NCBI GenBank assembly: GCA_020137815.1
Contig: CM035362.1
Span: 1,830,729 to 1,894,728 of the forward strand
Source: Hormiphora californensis
Taxonomy: Eukaryota > Ctenophora > Tentaculata > Cydippida > Pleurobrachiidae
Direction of reading: 5' to 3'
Length of the DNA stretch: 64,000 nucleotides
Shown: positions 12,337 to 23,100 of the stretch, piece after piece
Layout of the letters: the number at the start of each line of letters is the position of its first letter
Numbering within the stretch: the first letter of the stretch is position 1
Program-made: the position numbers and the translations under genes
The notes under the pieces: generated by a model
Told to the model about the DNA's origin: nothing
The model's input: the letters and a program-made list of their open reading frames with translations, nothing else
The model's database searches: none

Positions 12337-15300
12337 ACTCTCTCTCTAAAATGCTTAAAGCATAAAATTATGTTTTAGTTCAGTAGTATTTTACTACCTT
12401 ATGTTGAACTACTTGTCCCCTGCTTGTCCTGGTCCTTGGTCCATTTCTTGGCCAAACAGTTTCCTGTCAGGCCAATTCTCTGCCATCTGTGACCCCTAAC
12501 TAAGGTCTAAATCGCTCTTTAGGCCATTCTTCTGTGGTCCATCTAAAATTGCTCACTTGGTTTACACAATGTATGCAAAACTGATCCCTTGTGTGTGCTA
12601 AACTTCCTTTGATTGCATTCTATTATTCTAATTATGATATCCCTAAATCGCTTCACTTTAACACGCATTATACATTATATATGGGCATCACGATCCACTG
12701 ATTACTGAATCTCTCTTTCCCTTCACTTTCAGAATCAGCATATAATATAGAGTTTAATTAAATCTTGATAGATTACCACTAATTATTCTTTAACTCCAAT
12801 AGATTACAACTCCTCAGTCACTACACACCATCTCCCTTCTCGTCTGTAACTCTGTGGGTTCTCTTGTATAAACCTGTTAAGTCTTCTCAGCCTGTACCAG
12901 CTGTCAGGCTATCTGTCAGTTGTTAGACCTTTCCCTGTTTTTCATTTTATACTTGAGAGTTGTCTGCTGCAAGATGCGGTACTATACTTTATTGTGTATA
13001 AATATGCCTTACCCTAGGTTAGGCCACTGGCCCACTGCCCTGTAAATAGGGTCAGGCCAATGCTCTGACAGGCCTTGCTTGTTATAACAGACCCTGTCCC
13101 TAACCTGGAAACTGTCATAGTTCGGGTTTTTACCAACTGGCTTAGTTTTTGCCACGTTTACTTTTAGTACCCCTGAAGTCCCAACTCTTAATCTCACTCC
13201 TAGATCGCCGCGATATTTCCTTCTATTTATGCTGCTCTCTCCTAGTTAAAGTAACAATCTCTCCCCTAGATCGCCCCTGCTCTCTCTTAGTTAAAGTAAC
13301 AATCTCTCCCCTAGATCGCCCCTGCTCTCTCCTAGTTAAAGTAACAATCTCTCCCCTAGATCAGTCCTGCTCTCTCTTAGTTAAAGTAACGATCTATCCC
13401 CTGCTCTCTCCTAGTTAAAGTAACAATCTCTCCCCTAGATCGCCGCGGTATGCTCTGCCAGGAAGTGACATGATGAATCCTCCGCAACAACACCAAACCA
13501 CCGTCCCAACTAACCATACTCAGCCTACCCCTAGTGAGTGTATAAACTATAACCGCTCATATTTTGAATCTCCTAGTTATCTAATCACCTAATTATCACT
13601 CTATCTTTGCTTGTAAAGGGATTTCTGGTAAAGCGCTCGACAGAATCAAGATTCTGGAGCTGATTACAAAGTAATACAAGATTAAATTAAATCTTGATTA
13701 CTTTGTAATTATCACTCTAGAACTCTTTTAACGAAGTTGTCCATTCCTTGTTAGCGCCCAAAGTTCGTGGAAGGATTATACATTCTAGAACTATAAAGTT
13801 CTCAATTTGTATTTTAACCACCTAATGATCTTCATTCTCCTTCCAGATGCTCCCACCAATGATGACAATGAGATGGTGTGGGTGGTAGATGAGGTATCAG
13901 AGACCAGGAAACAGCTTGAAAACCTCAAACAACTCCTACTAAAAGATATTACAGATGATGAAAAGGTAAAGTTACAACTGAGACCTGTCAGGTCAATGCT
14001 CTGACAGACTGAGACCCAGATATACCGGGCCTCGATATACCGGTCAAAACCCTTTCCCCCGAGCATCCTGGTAAATCGGGGTCCTTCTGTACTACTGCAA
14101 GTACTGAGACCCAGATCTCCACTATCCAGCTCTTCTCACTGCCACAATTATTGTGATATCTGAGTTATTTCACCTCTTCTCTCAACCTCTTATAATTTTT
14201 AAATCCTATTACTTTTATTAAATGAAATACGATTGAAACAAAAAAGTGTCTCAAGATTTTATGCCTCCATAATTTAAATTATGCTATGTAATGTTTGTAA
14301 TCTTACCAACTGCATCTAAACCGTAGACCATGACCTCCTTAATAATCATCTTTACTCCATCATCTGTAATTATAACATCCCCATCTATAACCTCTGCCAC
14401 TGTGTCATCATACAACCACAATTTGGTTGCTACAATGTCATCGGGACAGGTAATGGTGTACTCTGGGTAGGTTTTGTGCTCCTCGACAGTTCCACAAGTG
14501 GTCCACTTGTCTTCGTGTTCACTATAGATTCGGACTTGGGTCCCCAGAATACGGTATCCCCAATTCGCATGGTTTCCTCTAAATATAAATAAAGAGGGAT
14601 AAATTATGAAAATATATATTTCACCTGGAGTTTTCATATTTCTAGTCACAGGATAAAATACGCTGTGATTAGTTGCATGAAATTCTAAAAACTTGCTGTG
14701 ATATCTGGCCCAAATTTCAGGGTTGCAACTAACCTGCCTCTCATCGTGACCCTACTGATTGGAGAAGGGTCCTGCAAAGCAAATTTAATCCACTCTTTAA
14801 CCGATGACTCAGACTGAAGTGACACATACTCAGTTGTAAAATTGCCATCAATAGCCCGGGATGCACCACGTTCATTATCCATACTTCTCTCTCTAGGATT
14901 AACCAACACCAATTGTCGGCTTGCTGCATCAGTTGCCATGGCAACAGACAGCATCCAAAGTACGGATAACATATTTTCTTCGACTATTTTGGTTGGGATT
15001 TTAGTTTGGGGAAATTAGAAGAAATCAGATGAGTTTATAAAAACTGTCATTTTATATAGACTCGTAAAGAATATGTAAAGTCGAATTTTTTATTTAAGCG
15101 ACAGGCCGCCGCGCATTCAAAGAAGTCGCGCAGCGTTGTATTTGCGCGTGACAATTCGAGAAACCTTTTCGCTCATATCTCCAGTTCCTGATAAGATAAA
15201 GAATTGATCTTGGTCGCGTTGGAAAGGTCTTGAAATTATCTTTCCAACACTTCCGGGTTCAAGTCTTAAGATTGCCAGGAACTCGATCTCGATTATCACG

Positions 15301-18300
15301 CGCAAATACAACGCCACGCGACCTCTTTGAATGCGCGGCGGCCTGTCGCTTAAATAAAAAATTCGACTATAGTATGTATGCTATTCTTTCTTGTTCGAAG
15401 CAAGTTCAATATATTACTAAGAGAGAGCCTGGCAACTAAGACTATTATACGAGCAGGGTAGACGTGGGATGCGAAACCGAAATCGATGATAAATAACCAC
15501 TAAAAGCGATAATACGAAGACGCATCTATATGTCTCTTTCTCCCTCTTATCCTTCAGACTAGGAGCCGGCGATATATATCGATATCGAATGGAATATCGA
15601 TATTTCGATTCGATAATATCGAATCGATATCGAATCGAGCAATTTTTTTCCCGAAATATCGAATCGATATCGAATCGAAAATTTTTCGATACCAAAATAT
15701 CGAATCGATATCGAATCGAAATTTTTCGATATCAAAATATCGAATCGATATCGAATCGATTTTTTTTCGATATCAAAATATCGAATCGATATCGAATCGA
15801 AAAATTTCGATATTAAAATATCGAATCGATATCGAATCGAAATTTTTTCGATATCAAAATATCGAATCGATATCGAATCGATTTTTTTCGATATCAAAAT
15901 ATCGAATCGATATCGAATCGATTTTTTTTCGATATCAAAATATCGAATCGATATCGAATCGATTTTTTTTCGATATCAAAATATCGAATCGATATCGAAT
16001 CGAAAAATTTCGATATTAAAATATCGAATCGATATCGAATCGAAATTTTTTCGATATCAAAATATCGAATCGATATCGAATCGAAAAATTTTCGATAACA
16101 AAATATCGAATCGATATCGAATCGAAAATTTTCGATTGTCAAAAAAAAATCGATATCGAATCGAAAAAAAAAATCGGGATATCGCCGGCTCCTACTTCAG
16201 ACACGTCACCGTGTACCACATTGAGTTCAACAAACACTAATAATAACCGCATCGGGCATCTTACATCGGGCATCTTACACTCTCGCTATCTTTATCTCTT
16301 CCTCCCTCTCTTTCTCTCTCTCTGGTCTCTCGAACGTCTCTCGAACGTCTGCCGCAAAATAAGAAGATCATACGAACACAGCGATCAAAACAAATCAATG
16401 GCTATCCTTGCTCTCTTTTTATCTATCAACAAACATTCGTCCTTCCCCTCACCCTTCCTTTATCAAAAAAAGGGATATTTATAAAACTGCATTCGTCTTT
16501 GTCAGTTAGAAATGAACTGTTATATCATTAGTCCTCTTTGCCAACCCCTCTTGTATTGTTATGTTCTAACCCTCCCGGGGTGCGGGAAATGGGGTCGAGC
16601 AAGGCAAACCCCCTCTTTAACCATCCTATCCACTGCAGGTCCTGTTAGAAGAAGCGGGTGTTGAGATAGCTGCAGTAACTCCCAGTACTTGTTCTTCCTG
16701 TAATGATATGGGCAACAAGATACAATCAATGGAGGATACTATTAGACAACGTGACCAACAGGTAATAATTACTGGTTATTAATAAAGCTGGGTAATTACC
16801 CAATTAATAATTGGGTAATTAGTAATTACCCAGCTTTATTATACAATCGGACCGTGCCTAAACAATCGGACCGTGCCTATATTTACACGCCCCCACCCCC
16901 TATCATGTACCGATGTACATGGTGTCCCACTGTCTTTGCGTGACCTGTGATTTTGGGTGATGAGTGGGTTCCATTCAAATACTCATAACTCATCGAAAAA
17001 TAGGTCAAAACGGCTCAACCAAAAACAGTGTTGTGGAGAATTGTCAGGCGAACACTAGGGTACAAGATTGATGTTCCAAGTCTTACCAACCGTCAGATAT
17101 ATCGTCTTAAAGTCAAAAATACGTGTTCATGAAATCCGACCGGGGTTCACGTTTTGAAAAATTCACAAATGCAAAGTTGCTCGGATCACATTGCATCCCT
17201 CATAAGAGTTGTAGGAAATTGTCTGGCGGTCATTTTGGTACCCGGGTTTTTGTCCTAGCTCAATGTTTAGAGTGTCCTATGACTGTCAGAACTGGAATTT
17301 TCACAAAAGTGGTCTCAGGTATCGCATTACATTTTGCCCTGTTATGAAGCTCATTGCTGCTTGAATAACATCTTAGTGCATGATAGGGTTGGGATAGACC
17401 ACTTGCGTATCCTACACATTAACAGGGGCCTTGCCAAATCGTCATAACAACCCTGTCAAGTGTCTAGATGAAATTGAGACGATATGTGCTGATTATCATG
17501 GGATTACACACGACACCGGGTAGCATACAATAATGCCTACGGTCAATAATGCCTACACCCTAAAACACCTAATTAGAGGTGGAGGGTAGGCAAAACTGCT
17601 TGTAGGCATTATCGTCAACACCAGGGGGGTAAACCGCAGTTTTGCCTACGGTACATAATGCCTACCATGTAGGCAAAACTGTGATTTTACCACTGATGTT
17701 GACAATAATGCCTACCCTCCACCTGCATTGCAGTTGACAACTCGCTAAGGATATCTCGATTCGGTATATATATTTACCGAATCGAGATATTCTTAGCGAG
17801 TTGTCAACTGCAATGCAATCTTTCATTCTCTTTTCTATCAATATTTCAATATATAGAATTAAATATAGAATTAAAACAAGCTAGTTCATTATTATAAAAC
17901 TGAAATAAAACTGAAATACAACTGAATTTTACACAAGTCTGCTCAAAGATCTGCAGTAAAGGGCAAGTCCGACAGTTCCGTAGTTGCTGATGGCTTTCTT
18001 GATCCTCTCCTCAAGGTCCCGATACTTCTTCCTCCTCTTAGCGGCAGGAACGTTCCCAGTGAGGCAGTGCTCGATGTGTAGTTCGGCCTGTTGATTGAAC
18101 TGGGTCAGGGCGTCCGCCAGGAGTCCACCAGAGGGATTACTGCAACCGATGAAGCGGTTCAAGGCGTTGTTGTTCCCCTCCGAGTGGTTGTTGGTTCGGG
18201 GACCTCCGTCTAGGACTGTCTGGAACATGTTCCACATCCGAATAGGGTAGATGGGTGAAAGGATCCAGGTGGCTTCGAAATTATTGACCGTAGGCATTAT

Positions 18301-19536
18301 CGTACGTAATCCGACACCGAGCCACCTAATTAGGGGTTGTGAGCCGATACCAACTAAGACTCAGCATAGAAAAATCTTTATGTTCCTACAGTCGAATAAC
18401 GCAACTAAAACGTAGAGCTATGGAAAAAATCATGGTATCAAAATGAACCTTAGACGATTCCAATGAAGCTCTTATAAATTTCAAACCATTTTACCGATTT
18501 GTTGATGACACGTGATCCCCTCAAAAATGTTGGTTGAATTTCGTCTTTAGACAGTCATAAGACACTCTAAACATTGAGCTAGGACAAAAACCCGGGTACC
18601 AAAATGACCGCCAGACAATTTCCTACAACTCTTATGAGGGATGCAATGTGATCCGAGCAACTTTGCATTTGTGAATTTTTCAAAACGTGAACCCCGGTCG
18701 GATTTCATGAACACGTATTTTTGACTTTAAGACGATATATCTGACGGTTGGTAAGACTTGGAACATCAATCTTGTACCCTAGTGTTCGCCTGACAATTCT
18801 CTACAACACTGTTTTTGGTTGAGCCGTTTTGACCTATTTTTCGATGAGTTATGAACATTTGAATGGAACGCACTCATCACCCAAAATCACAGGTCACGCA
18901 AAGACAGTGGGACACCCTGTATAATCCCATTCTCCCCACTAGATTATGGAATTAAAAGCGGAAGTATTACACTTCTCCACTCGAGACAAATTCCTGAGCA
19001 CGGAGCTAGAGGAAAGAAATAGACAGCTGACTAAAGCTAAAACTCTTCATGAAAAGAAAATGGTGAGAAAATGAATTATTTCTAGATGATCAGACTTTTT
19101 AGTCAAATAATTAAGTTAACTACGTTGTTATGCCTCACTCTCTAACACTATAACTACGTTTCTAACTTGTTGACTCAACAATTTCTAACACTAATTGTCT
19201 CTTCAGATAATGGCAGATAAGTCTCGATCCCACAACAATTCCTTTCACCACCGTCCCCAAATAGGTCCCACTAAGATCCTCTACTACTTCGGGACTTCCA
19301 CCACCCCCTACCTCTCACAAACTACTAAACGGCTCGGTGACATAACCCTACGGGACTTTAAGGGCATTGTCAATAGGGCGGGTAAATTCAGATACAACTT
19401 CAAGTGTCACGATCCTGAGTTTGGAACGGTTAAGGAGGAGATTATTGAAGATGGGGCTGTTCTCCCTGGATGGGATGGGAAGATTGTGGGGTTCGTAGAG
19501 GAACAGAGTACTTCGTTGGACCATATTGAGATTTGA
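11748..19536 (+). CDS. DIXDC1: Dixin (DIXDC1/CCD1-like), 3' portion: CH-domain end, coiled coil, DIX domain
   Basis: Exons 11748-11832, 13439-13533, 13847-13965, 16639-16761, 18943-19062 and 19207-19536 join in phase. The first encodes [19 protein letters not shown], the end of a calponin-homology domain as in long dixin. The next two encode a Pro/Gln/Thr linker and helical, coiled-coil-like sequence with many Leu/Glu/Lys. The last encodes a DIX domain ([15 protein letters not shown] ... [10 protein letters not shown] ... [11 protein letters not shown] ... [12 protein letters not shown]) ending in a TGA stop. DIX domains polymerise head to tail; dixin is a positive regulator of Wnt/Dishevelled signalling. 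The FGTVKEEI and GW(D/E)GKIV motifs match dixin better than Dishevelled or Axin. N-terminal exons are not found and should lie upstream. The 13966-16638 intron holds an antisense lectin gene; the 16762-18942 intron holds a 2-kb transposon. Confidence 0.85.
12360..13190. other. Dixin intron, no further feature recognised
   Basis: Ordinary-composition intronic sequence between the CH-domain exon and the 13439 exon. No additional in-phase exon is required: the 11832 donor (phase 2) joins the 13439 acceptor to give an AAA codon. Confidence 0.5.
13192..13438 (+). repeat. Tandem array of a second dixin 3' splice site
   Basis: About five units of roughly 43 bp, with core 'TCTCCCCTAGATCGCC' plus 'CTCTCYTAGTTAAAGTAAC', lead into the authentic acceptor 'CTCCCCTAG|ATCGCCGCGG' at 13438/13439. 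Each unit repeats the acceptor AG and the first exon bases. It is analogous to the 11655-11747 array and to those in RPB1. Confidence 0.65.
14010..14092. mobile_element. pogo/Tigger-like MITE fragment
   Basis: Begins near 'GACCCAGATATACCGGGCC' and ends 'AAATCGGGGTCCTTCTGT'. The facing GACCCCGAT/ATCGGGGTC ends match the copies at 19850-19960 and 23881-23983. Termini of the 'CAGTCGGACCCCGAT' kind are typical of pogo/Tigger-type miniature elements. Confidence 0.45.
14284..14972 (-). CDS. Small secreted F5/8C (discoidin/fucolectin-like) protein, antisense in a dixin intron
   Basis: Two exons, 14972-14734 and 14578-14284, join in phase 2 to encode about 177 residues. The start has a hydrophobic leader ([18 protein letters not shown]), probably a signal peptide. 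The rest reads as one F5/8 type C-like fold: a 'RAIDGN' block, 'EWIKFAL', 'ISRVTMRG' and '[18 protein letters not shown]', then a C-terminal strand '[10 protein letters not shown]'. These are the usual landmarks of fucolectin-type F5/8C domains, which bind carbohydrate or cell-surface ligands outside the cell. The calcium- and fucose-binding residues cannot be confirmed by eye. It lies wholly inside the dixin intron 13966-16638 on the opposite strand. A remnant cannot be excluded, but both exons are open and well spliced. Confidence 0.7.
15079..15368. mobile_element. MITE with about 75-bp terminal inverted repeats
   Basis: The left end AGTCGAATTTTTTATTTAAG continues through GCGACAGGCCGCCGCGCATT to TTGTATTTGCGCGTGA. 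The same sequence returns inverted at the right end, with only a few mismatches. The element is about 290 bp, has no coding capacity and lies in a dixin intron. Flanks are TA-rich, so a mariner-type TA target is possible. Confidence 0.75.
15552..16202. mobile_element. hAT-type element filled with a tandem palindromic satellite
   Basis: The element (15560-16194) is bounded by perfect 16-bp inverted ends, TAGGAGCCGGCGATAT and its complement, flanked by an exact 8-bp direct repeat CTTCAGAC (15552-15559 and 16195-16202). An 8-bp target duplication is the hAT hallmark. The interior is about ten units of roughly 60 bp built from the near-palindrome ATCGAATCGATATCGAATCG, alternating with T-rich spacers and TTTCGATATCAAAAT. 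It encodes no transposase, so it is non-autonomous. Confidence 0.8.
16556..16609. repeat. Dispersed intronic repeat (GTTCTAACCCTCC ... GGGTCGAGCAAGGCAA)
   Basis: Starts TATGTTCTAACCCTCC and ends GGGTCGAGCAAGGCAA. The same pair of end words, about 40-70 bp apart and in either orientation, recurs at 51019-51062, 51098-51165, 61517-61580 and in part at 28490, 52290, 52690 and 59927. It behaves like a very short mobile or SINE-like repeat. Confidence 0.5.
17725..17816. repeat. Near-perfect long hairpin
   Basis: GCATTGCAGTTGACAACTCG and the following bases pair with the complementary arm ending CGAGTTGTCAACTGCAATGC, around a short TATATATA-like loop. The arms are about 42 bases. Probably a structural end of the surrounding transposon. 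Confidence 0.7.
17929..18297 (-). pseudogene. MULE-type transposase C-terminal fragment
   Basis: A 122-residue open frame with the motif [16 protein letters not shown], close to the 'RTNN..EGWHNRL' signature near the C-terminus of MULE-domain transposases, followed by a basic helical tail. The catalytic DDE region is absent, so it is a fragment. It reads antisense to dixin and lies within the GTAGGCATTAT-bounded element. Confidence 0.6.
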
Positions 19537-19600
19537 AAGAGCGTGTGTTTCGTATATTTGAGAATTATATAGACTCTCGAAGGTTGCTGTAATATTTGTA

Positions 19601-19606
19601 AATAAA
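19601..19606 (+). terminator. Dixin polyadenylation signal
   Basis: Canonical AATAAA 65 bases after the dixin stop codon, followed by a GT-rich stretch (TGTGTGTAATTG). Confidence 0.6.
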
Positions 19607-19625
19607 ATGTGTGTAATTGAGCCTG

Positions 19626-19700
19626 TAGCTCTGACGTCGCCAGACCCCGATTTGATTCTCAGTGCGCTCAGATGGGGTCTGCGGCGCTAGACAGATTTGA
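19626..19700. repeat. Fold-back GC-rich dispersed repeat
   Basis: 'GACCCCGATTTGA' faces 'TCAGATGGGGTC' across the shared core TCTCAGTGCGC, flanked by GCC/GGC words. It is the same family as at 20441 and 21068. Confidence 0.5.
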
Positions 19701-19844
19701 GCTGGTTTGAGGTAAAAGAGAGGGTTGTTCAGATGTGTTTATTTCAGTGGACCGCGGGTTGTCTGCTGAGTTCTGTAATTGTTTGAAAATATAGTTGTCA
19801 ACAATGAAGGTCTGAGTTTTTAAAACAACAGTTGGACCCTGGTT

Positions 19845-19960
19845 GAATGGGGAAGGGGTTTGCCTGGTAAATTTGGGTGCCCGGTATATTGAATATCGGG
19901 GTAAAATACCGTTTATTTCCTATATCGAGGGAATTTTATCCTCCCGGGGTCCGACTGTAT
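19845..19960. mobile_element. pogo/Tigger-like MITE copy
   Basis: Ends near CGGGGTCCGACTGTAT, the inverted form of the ATACAGTCGGACCCCG terminus seen at 23879, with internal CCGGTATATTG and ATATCGGGGT. Non-coding. Confidence 0.45.
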
Positions 19961-20197
19961 AAAGCAAAGTGTCCAATATGATGGTAACCCCCGCAATTCA
20001 CATCATGTATCTCCTGTCATGCTCTGACACAAGATCTCCAGTTTTTGTGTGGTTATGGTTTCCGTTCTGTGTGTTTGTGTGAGTTTGTTTTCAAGTAAAT
20101 TTTAAAAACCCCACAAAATTCAGTTTTTAAAGGGTCACAAATCATCATAGAATTTGAGCACTGCTGGTTTTTCCACATGGATTCCATAATTACCAAG

Positions 20198-23100
20198 TTA
20201 CGGGATATCGGCGCACCTACCACAGGTTTTGGGGCAATACGTAACAGCCAGTTCGTCCTCCTTGCACAGGGCTGGCATGCTAGCACAGTCCTTCCAAGAA
20301 TCCTCACAGTCGTCCTGGAAACGAGAGGGGAGTTATAACTGGCAGTTGTTCTGGAAACGAGATAGAGAGGGGGTCATTGAGGTACACGGTAAATCGAGGT
20401 TTGGACGTTTGGTATGGCTGTTATACTACCCTTGGGACGGGTATGGCGGCGCCATACCCCATTTGACAGTGCGCTCAGATGGGGTGGCGGCGCCAGACAG
20501 TTTGGGGCCCAAATTGGTAATCAAGGGGTAACATTTCATGGTGGTACTGGTAGTTATTGAAATTATACATATTGGTATGTAAAAGGCTGAGCGAGCGGCA
20601 ATTCTGCAAGTTTGGGACTTTTAGTTTTGGTTCTGGAGCAGCAGCTGGGATTATGTATGTATACTATCAGTTGTATCAGCAGTAACGGGTTTTCTTAACC
20701 GAACCGATCGTTCGGTCGTTTCTGGTATCACTATCAGCATGGAAAACGGGCAGTATTTTCCGGTTAAAAACTGCAGCATTGTATCTGAACTGGTTTCCTT
20801 ACAGGGTGCTGGGTAGGGGGTACAATGTCATCGCATCTGTCACACGACAAGGGGCAGTATTTCAGGGCAAGGTCCTCCTCTAGGCATACTCCAGGCATAT
20901 ATGGACAGTCAGGATGACTGTCTTTACACTCCTAACACAGACACAATTCAATGTTATTTGGCAAATTTGGGTAAGCCGCAAATGTTGTCTGGACGTCGTT
21001 CCAATGTTGTCTAGACTTGTTATTATGTTCTAGCCCTTTGTTACATTTGCGAAACACAGTCTAGCTCTGTATGGCGGCGCCATACCCCATTTGATTCTCA
21101 GTGCGCTCAGATGGGATCGGCGGCGCCAGACAAGTCTAACTAGGCAAGTCTATACGGGTTTTTCCAACATGGGCTTGAGGCGGAGTCAAACGTGCTTGAG
21201 ACGTGTTTGGCACAAGTCTGTTTCAAGCCCGTCTTAGGGAACCCCGTTACTGTTAGACGGGTACGACGGTGGAGTACTGGAGCGACGTCCAGACAACTTT
21301 TTTAGCCAATCCAAATTTCCCAGAAGTCAAATTGTGAATAGATGGTCACTTGTTGAGGGTTTTGTGGCCCAAGTCAGCAGAAATCAGAAACAGGGCAGTA
21401 TTTTCCGGTTAAAAACTGCAGCATTGTATCTGAACCGGTTGCCTTACAGGGTGCTGGGTAGGGGGTACAATATCATCGCATCTGTCACACGACAAGGGGC
21501 AGTATTTCAGGGCAAGGTCCTCCTCTAGGCATACTCCAGGCATATATGGACAGTCAGGATGACTGTCTTTACACTCAATATCCTAACATTATTGTGGCAT
21601 ATTTGTACAAAAGTGAAAAGTGAAATTTGTAAGTTGGTTGAGCTAGAACTTCTAGAAGTCAGGTTTAGCAATTCTCTTACCGTGGGTGGCTCGGGGGCTG
21701 CAGTGGTTGGTCCTGCAGTGGTTGGGGAATCAGTGGTTGGGGAATCAGTGGTTGGGGCAGTGCCAGTAGTGGGCTCTACAGTTGTTGGAGCAGCGGTGGT
21801 TGGGGCTCGGGTAGGAGGGTCAAAAGGGCATTCAGGTACATTCTCAGGCCAGTCACAAACTTGTTCCTCTTCGTTGAACCAGAGCTCTGGGTTATCCTGG
21901 AAATTAGGAATTAATTAGCTGATTAGTAATACTTGGAATTTTAATTGGGGATCAACAAGTGAAGTCAACTTCTATTACTAAATCACGGTGAATGTGTTCC
22001 TATTTATCTCATACTATGAGTCATATTCTTCCTAAATTCTATCATACCGGGCAAGTCAGGTGGAAGAGACGACCGTTGAAGCACCTGTAAAACCTGTTAC
22101 AATCCTCCTTGTCCAAAAACCGACCATCTTTCTTGCAGTCCAGCGGGTTTTCTGTGGGCCCTTGGGTTGTGGGCTCGACTACCGTGGTGGGTTCAGGAGT
22201 TGTGGGTTCAGGGGTTGTAGGTTCAGGAGTCGTAGGTTCAGGAGTAGTAGGTTCAGGTGTTGTAGGTTCAGGGGTTGTGGGCTCAGGAGTCGTAGGTTCA
22301 GGAGTCGTAGGTTCAGGAGTCGTAGGTTCGGGAGTCGTGGGCTCAGGAGTCGTAGGGGCGTCAGTAGGAGCGTCAGTAGGGGCGTCAGTGGGGGCGTCAG
22401 TGGGAGCATCAGTAGGGGCGTCAGTGGGAGCATCAGTAGGGGCGTCAGTGGGAGCAGGAGTGGGAGCATCAGTAGGGGCAGGAGTGGGAGCATCAGTAGG
22501 GGCAGGAGTGGGAGCATCAGTAGGGGCAGGAGTGGGAGCATCAGTAGGGGCGTCAGTAGGGGCAGGAGTGGGAGGGTCCAAGGGGCACTCAGGTACATTC
22601 TCAGGCCAGTCACAGACTTGGGCTCCCTCGTTAAACCAAAGACCATCCTGGGAGAGGATATTGGTGAATGTATATGAAGCATTTTAATTTATGCTAACAC
22701 TGTTACTAACACTGTTAGAGGCCAGAGACTCCTGTTTGTTAGTAACAGACAAGAGTCAGTGGCCTCTCACTTCGACTTATAGGACAGGGCCCCTTTGCAT
22801 TGCTTGACGAGGCGCCCTTACAGGATACCCCCAGATACCCCCCGATACGTACAGGGCAGGGCATGTGATGTTTCTGCTCACCCACACACCACCAGTATTT
22901 GTTGCAGTCAATCTTGTCCAGGAACATCCCATCCCCGGGACAAACAAACTCACACTCTGGAACATTCTCAGGCCAATCACATTGTCCCTTTGCCTCGTTG
23001 AAGTACAGAATCGGATCCGTCTGAATTGGAGTTTGTTAGGGGTTGCGACTTGTTGGTAGTTGGTAATGGAATTTTATTTTCAGGGGTTGGGACTAGAATT

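Larger units (their letters stand above)
17529..18302. mobile_element. Nested MULE remnant with GTAGGCATTAT inverted ends
   Basis: ATAATGCCTACGGTCAATAA at about 17530 reappears inverted at about 18278-18300 (TTATTGACCGTAGGCATTAT). Between them are further inverted copies of TAATGCCTACC and GGTAGGCAAAACTG, a 42-bp-arm hairpin and a minus-strand transposase fragment. It appears to have inserted into the larger long-TIR element. Confidence 0.55.
16918..18919. mobile_element. 2-kb DNA transposon with about 370-bp terminal inverted repeats
   Basis: The sequence from GGTGTCCCACTGTCTTTGCG (left, to about 17286) returns inverted at 18550-18919 with few differences; both ends are flanked by TA. Its interior contains a nested GTAGGCATTAT element and a MULE-type transposase fragment. 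It lies in the dixin intron between exons 16639-16761 and 18943-19062 and ends only 23 bases before the acceptor-side exon. The long TIRs contain no open frame of note. Confidence 0.75.

Noticed and set aside
22060-22687. Gly/Val/Ser- and Arg/Gly/Ser-rich open frames on the + strand
   Set aside because: Antisense shadows of the Thr/Pro mucin repeats of the peritrophin gene.
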